Origin: a bacterium
GTDB taxonomy: Bacteria > SZUA-182 > SZUA-191
DNA length: 9,405 bases
Direction: 5' to 3'
NCBI GenBank assembly: GCA_003230535.1
Contig: QIEW01000295.1
Location: 1-9,405 of the forward strand
Made by a program: the position numbers and the translations under genes. Shown piece by piece: positions 6,690-9,405 of this stretch (position 1 is its first letter; the number at the start of each line of letters is the position of its first letter). The notes beneath the pieces were generated by a model, which saw only the letters and a list, made by a program, of their open reading frames with translations, had not been told where the DNA came from and made no database searches.

Positions 6690-6940
6690 AATACGCTTTA
6701 CTATAACATAGCAACCCTCTTAATCGTCATAGAAAAAAGAAACTCGATTACACTAATTGCTAGGTCCCGATGTAGGGTTATTATGCCGCCACTCTAATGT
6801 GGGCGCTCGCCTTGGCAGATAGCTCATGGGCTCAGAGAATTAATATCCGGTTTGGCCCCCTGTATGTCTTGTGTAGAGCTAAGTTGTTGTAGTATACTCC
6901 GGTAAGCGGATAATTAAAGGAAACATACAGGCTTATATCT
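6690..6940. other. Intergenic region upstream of element B1 and proS
   Basis: This lies between the divergently oriented EamA gene and proS, so it should hold promoters for both. A candidate proS promoter is TTGTGT 6869-6874, an 18-base spacer and TATACT 6893-6898. An imperfect hairpin CGCCAC 6787-6792 with GTGGGCG 6799-6805 is present. No coding sequence is seen. Confidence 0.4.
6869..6898 (+). promoter_or_regulatory. Candidate sigma-70-type promoter for proS
   Basis: TTGTGT (3 of 6 consensus) and TATACT (5 of 6) are separated by 18 bases. The site lies about 230 bases before the proS ATG, and a transcript from here would carry repeat B1 in its leader. The match is weak. Confidence 0.25.
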
Positions 6941-7100
6941 CGGATTATTCATAAATCCACGGCAAATATTGATGCTGTTATTTGAATACAGCTACTTACA
7001 AAACAACGGTCAAAAAACAAAATGGCTCATACAAATCACCGAAAACTCCCGCTATGGAAGCGACCAGCGGGAGCGTGTTTATGATCCCGAATTATTCGGG
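6941..7100. repeat. 160-bp dispersed repeat B1, ending 26 bp before proS
   Basis: This 160-bp stretch recurs at 9202-9360 with roughly 88 percent identity by eye and a 1-base length difference. It opens with CGGATTATTC and a small hairpin (GGATT 6942-6946 with AATCC 6954-6958). It later has CTCCCGCT 7046-7053 pairing with AGCGGGAG 7066-7073, and closes with CCCGAAT/ATTCGGG (7086-7100, one-base loop). The closing CCCGAATTATTC repeats the opening CGGATTATTC in direct orientation, so the element is bounded by short direct repeats. It has no coding capacity. In both copies an RBS-like purine stretch follows the end within about 20 bases. It may be an insertion-sequence remnant, a non-autonomous element or a leader module. 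Confidence 0.75.
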
Positions 7101-7126
7101 ATATAGATAACGAGAGGGGAGAACGG

Positions 7127-8881
7127 ATGGCGGGAGAAGTAATCTATTATTCAAAAGCCCTTATCCCTACCTTAAGGGAGACACCGGCAGAGGCGGAGCT
7201 AATAAGTCACAAATTGATGTTGCGGGCGGGAATGATCAGGAAACTGGCGGCCGGTATTTATAATTATCTCCCTTTAGGATATCGGGTACTGAATAAACTG
7301 TGCCGGATAATTCGAGAGGAGATGAACCGGGCGGGAGCGCAAGAGCTGTTGCTTGCGGCGCTCAATCCGGCGGAGCTGTGGCGGGAGAGCGGTCGCTGGG
7401 AGCTTTATGGCCCGGAACTGATGCGGCTGGAAGACCGGCACAACCGGCAGCTTTGTCTTGGCCCTACCCATGAAGAGGTCATTACAGATTTAGTGCGGCG
7501 GGAAGTTCGCTCCTATCGCCAGCTCCCCTTGAATCTGTATCAAATTCAGACCAAGTTCAGGGATGAGATCCGGCCCAGGTTTGGCCTGATACGGGGTCGG
7601 GAGTTCCTGATGAAGGATGGTTATAGTTTTGATAGAGATGACGCCTCAGTTGAGGAGACCTATAAATTAATGTATCAGGCCTACCGCCGTATTTTTGAGC
7701 GTTGCGGTTTGCGGTTTTCGGTGGTTGAAGCCGATACCGGCGCTATCGGAGGTAGTTTTTCCCATGAGTTTATGGTGCTGGCCAACTCTGGCGAGGAACA
7801 AATAGTCTCCTGTCCTAGTTGCGGTTATGCCGCTAATCTGGAGCGGACGGAAAGCTTATCGCCTGATAGTATATCTTATCAGCAGGTTGAGGAAGGGGTG
7901 TCTGATAACCTGTTGAATTTGGAGAAAGTTTCTACCCCAAACGTTAAGACTGTAGAAGAGGTTTGTGGTTTTATGGACTCTCAACCTCAGGAATTGGTAA
8001 AGACCTTGATCATAATGGCGGATGGGGAACCGGTATTGGCTCTGCTTAGAGGCGACCATGAGATTAACCTGAATAAACTTCAAAAACTATTGGGCGCCAA
8101 AGATTTGGAACTGGCTTCTCCTGAGACCATAGAGCGGGTTACTCAAGCCCCGGTAGGTTTTGCCGGTCCGGTAAGTGTTACCGGATACCGCCTGATAGCG
8201 GATTTGGTTACCAAGGGGATGCGGAACTTCATCGCCGGCGCTAATGAGAATGACGCCCATTACCGAGGCGTGAACTGGGGTCGGGATGCAGAGCCGGAGC
8301 AGTTTGCCGATCTGCGTCTATCGAAGACGGGTGATCTCTGTTGCCGTTGCCGGTCAGCTTTGACCTTCAGCCGCGGGATAGAGGTAGGACATATTTTTAA
8401 ACTGGGAACTAAATACTCCGAGGCTTTAGGGGCGACCTACCTGGATGATCAGAGTAAGAAGCGGGCGCTGGTGATGGGCTGCTATGGCATCGGTGTAAGC
8501 CGGACAATGGCCGCCGCCATTGAGCAAAGTTACGATCGATATGGCATTATCTGGCCGGTGGCCCTGGCTCCCTTTCAGGTGATAGTGCTGATGGTCGACC
8601 CGCTGGATGAACAAGTAAGAGATATCGCCGTCCACATGGCCAATTCTCTGAAGGCAGCCGGACTGGAGGCGCTGCTGGATGATCGGGATGAGCGGCCAGG
8701 AATAAAATTTAAGGATAGTGATCTTATTGGCGTACCCCTGCGGGTAACCGTGGGCGTACGGGACCTGAAATCAGGGGTAGTGGAGATTAAGGCGCGCAAA
8801 ACAGGCCAAAGTTGTAAAGTTTCCCCCGAACACGCCTTGGAAAAAGTTTTGGAACTGTTGAAGGGATTACAGGCGGAGTGA
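7127..8881 (+). CDS. proS: Prolyl-tRNA synthetase, bacterial type with editing insertion domain
   Basis: Class II aminoacyl-tRNA synthetase that charges tRNA-Pro with proline using ATP; the bacterial form also hydrolyses mischarged Ala-tRNA-Pro. The 584 residues are close to the family's usual length of about 570. Motif 1 lies in about 43-83 (GIYNYLPLG at 43-51). The proline-site TxE loop is LGPTHEE (111-117), motif 2 is TKFRDEIRPRFGLIRGREF (142-160) and motif 3 is GCYGIGVSR (451-459). The editing/insertion domain, about 224-408, sits between motifs 2 and 3, contains VKTLI (291-295) and GANENDAHYRG (371-381), and is flanked by CxxC pairs C229/C232 and C405/C408 that may bind zinc. The anticodon-binding domain spans about 484-580. 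AGGGGA at 7115-7120 is a good RBS. The gene stands alone between dispersed repeats (B1 left; A2 and B2 right) and is visibly more G+C-rich than typA. Confidence 0.98.
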   Translation: MAGEVIYYSKALIPTLRETPAEAELISHKLMLRAGMIRKLAAGIYNYLPLGYRVLNKLCRIIREEMNRAGAQELLLAALNPAELWRESGRWELYGPELMRLEDRHNRQLCLGPTHEEVITDLVRREVRSYRQLPLNLYQIQTKFRDEIRPRFGLIRGREFLMKDGYSFDRDDASVEETYKLMYQAYRRIFERCGLRFSVVEADTGAIGGSFSHEFMVLANSGEEQIVSCPSCGYAANLERTESLSPDSISYQQVEEGVSDNLLNLEKVSTPNVKTVEEVCGFMDSQPQELVKTLIIMADGEPVLALLRGDHEINLNKLQKLLGAKDLELASPETIERVTQAPVGFAGPVSVTGYRLIADLVTKGMRNFIAGANENDAHYRGVNWGRDAEPEQFADLRLSKTGDLCCRCRSALTFSRGIEVGHIFKLGTKYSEALGATYLDDQSKKRALVMGCYGIGVSRTMAAAIEQSYDRYGIIWPVALAPFQVIVLMVDPLDEQVRDIAVHMANSLKAAGLEALLDDRDERPGIKFKDSDLIGVPLRVTVGVRDLKSGVVEIKARKTGQSCKVSPEHALEKVLELLKGLQAE

Positions 8882-8896
8882 TCAGGTAATCCCAAG

Positions 8897-9002
8897 TTAG
8901 CGCACCTATCGGTGCGGATTTTCTGTGATTTGTGCAGTCAGGTCCTCAGACCTGACTGCGGTTTTAGGAGGTGTCAGATTTCCTGAATCTGACACCACAG
9001 AA
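8897..9002. mobile_element. Three-hairpin element A2 (second copy)
   Basis: 106 bp, identical to 5534-5638 except the loop of the third hairpin (TCCTG here, TGAG there). Stems: CGCACC/GGTGCG 8901-8916, the 10-bp stem 8934-8959 and the 11-bp stem 8970-8996. It begins 15 bases after the proS stop codon, in the same orientation as A1. Unlike A1, its flanks show no direct repeat. The first hairpin is followed by GATTTTC, so it might act as a weak terminator for proS, for which no other terminator is visible. Confidence 0.75.
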
Positions 9003-9015
9003 AATGGAATATTCT

Positions 9016-9160
9016 CCTCTTTTTCAAAGAGGGGAACTGAACAGGCAAAACTGAAGAACCAGATAAGTAACGTTTTGATTTCGATCTTTCGGCTGGTTCT
9101 CAAGCCGAAAGTGCCAAGGGAAACGCCCCCTTTATAGTGGTTTCGGCCTGGGGACAGGCC
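9016..9160. other. Cluster of three perfect hairpins downstream of A2
   Basis: CCTCTTT 9016-9022 pairs with AAAGAGG 9026-9032 (three-base loop). CTTTCGGCT 9086-9094 pairs with AGCCGAAAG 9103-9111 (eight-base loop). GGCCTG 9145-9150 pairs with CAGGCC 9155-9160 (loop GGGA). None is followed by a T-tract. Their identity is unknown; they may be decayed repeats or parts of a structured RNA. Confidence 0.5.
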
Positions 9161-9201
9161 AACATCAGGGTATTTGAAAAATCCTTAATCTGTTTTTAAC
9201 C

Positions 9202-9360
9202 CGGATTATTCATAAATCCACGGCAAACATTAATGATGTTATTTGAATACAAGTGCTTATATAATAACGGTCAAAAAACAAAATTTTCACACAAATTACC
9301 GAAAACTCCCGCTATGGAAGCGACCAACGGGAGCGTGTTATAAATCCCGAATTATTCGGG
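9202..9360. repeat. 159-bp dispersed repeat B2 (second copy)
   Basis: Copy of 6941-7100 in the same orientation. The opening CGGATTATTC and the closing CCCGAATTATTCGGG (9346-9360) are conserved. The middle hairpin is CTCCCG 9306-9311 with CGGGAG 9328-9333; one stem position that pairs in B1 (7067 G) is A here (9327), so the stem is shorter. The element is followed at once by AAAGGAG (9364-9370), mirroring the arrangement before proS. Confidence 0.75.
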
Positions 9361-9374
9361 TTAAAAGGAGTGAT

Positions 9375-9405
9375 TTGTTTCGGCGATTTGCTTTGGCTTT
9401 ATCCT
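9375..9405 (+). CDS. Possible 5' end of a gene cut by the window edge (signal-peptide-like start)
   Basis: AAAGGAG at 9364-9370 is followed four bases later by TTG (9375-9377), which would open the peptide MFRRFALALS. A pair of arginines followed by a hydrophobic run is what a secretory signal peptide start looks like. Only ten codons are visible, the start codon is non-ATG and the RBS spacing is short, so this is a weak call. A GTG at 9370 in another frame is less likely because it overlaps the RBS. Confidence 0.25.
   Translation, partial: MFRRFALALS

Larger units (their letters stand above)
8882..9374. other. Repeat- and hairpin-dense non-coding region after proS
   Basis: 493 bases without a credible gene. 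In order it contains element A2 (8897-9002), three further hairpins (9016-9160), an unremarkable stretch 9161-9201 and repeat B2 (9202-9360), then an RBS-like AAAGGAG at 9364-9370. Two short reading frames that overlap on opposite strands here (8906-9103 and 8925-9137) run through the hairpins and have no RBS or protein features, so I do not call them genes. Confidence 0.55.

Noticed and set aside
6941-7126. T-box-like control of proS by its leader
   Set aside because: I find no conserved T-box sequence, no specifier loop and no terminator/antiterminator pair with a T-tract; the leader is the dispersed repeat B1.
8906-9137. Overlapping short frames on both strands after proS
   Set aside because: They run through the perfect hairpins of A2, so palindromy makes both strands look open. 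No RBS or protein features.
1-9405. CRISPR arrays, tRNA or rRNA genes, transposases, reverse transcriptases, toxin-antitoxin pairs
   Set aside because: None was seen on either strand. The repeats here occur in two copies, without regular spacing or spacers.

Overview
The window looks like a slice of an environmental bacterial genome, most plausibly a Desulfobacterota (deltaproteobacterial) or Nitrospirota-like lineage. The reasons are a histidine kinase with an IAHQWRQPL phosphorylation box next to a REC-PAS-GGDEF protein, a short RRM/glycine-rich RNA-binding protein, a bacterial-type ProS, and dispersed repeats of the 'GTCATTCCCGC..GCGGGAATCCAG' and 'GATTGCTTCG..CGCAATGACA' kinds that litter such genomes. 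This placement is an inference from style, not a phylogeny.

Layout, left to right. (1) 1-77: a dispersed repeat that runs into the beginning of a histidine kinase (72-1034). The kinase keeps only the last part of a PAS domain, and its first ATG lies inside the repeat. It overlaps by 4 bp with a response-regulator diguanylate cyclase (1031-2332). Together they form a two-gene phosphorelay that should end in c-di-GMP synthesis. (2) 2333-2629: intergenic region with one short palindromic repeat, followed by the translational GTPase typA/bipA (2630-4411). (3) 4412-4964: a degenerate MITE-like element between 14-bp direct repeats, then a hairpin-rich presumptive leader that ends in a possible pseudoknot just before the RBS of an RRM RNA-binding protein (4965-5318), which has a strong intrinsic terminator (5344-5383). 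(4) 5384-5833: non-coding, with a 105-bp three-hairpin element (A1) flanked by 15-bp direct repeats. (5) 5834-6689, minus strand: an EamA/DMT-family ten-helix transporter broken by one extra base. (6) 6690-7126: non-coding, with a 160-bp repeat (B1) ending 26 bp before the start of proS (7127-8881). (7) 8882-9374: a nearly exact second copy of the three-hairpin element (A2), three more hairpins, and a second copy of the 160-bp repeat (B2), which again ends directly before an RBS-like sequence and a possible truncated gene at the right edge.

The protein-coding genes are mostly ordinary housekeeping or signalling genes and do not form one pathway. The less usual content is non-coding: two dispersed element families present twice each (A at gene 3' sides, B at gene 5' sides), a MITE-like element between direct repeats, a possible pseudoknotted leader in front of an RNA-binding-protein gene, and two genes apparently altered by small lesions (repeat-truncated kinase, frameshifted transporter). 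I found no CRISPR array, tRNA, rRNA, transposase, reverse transcriptase or recognisable defence gene.
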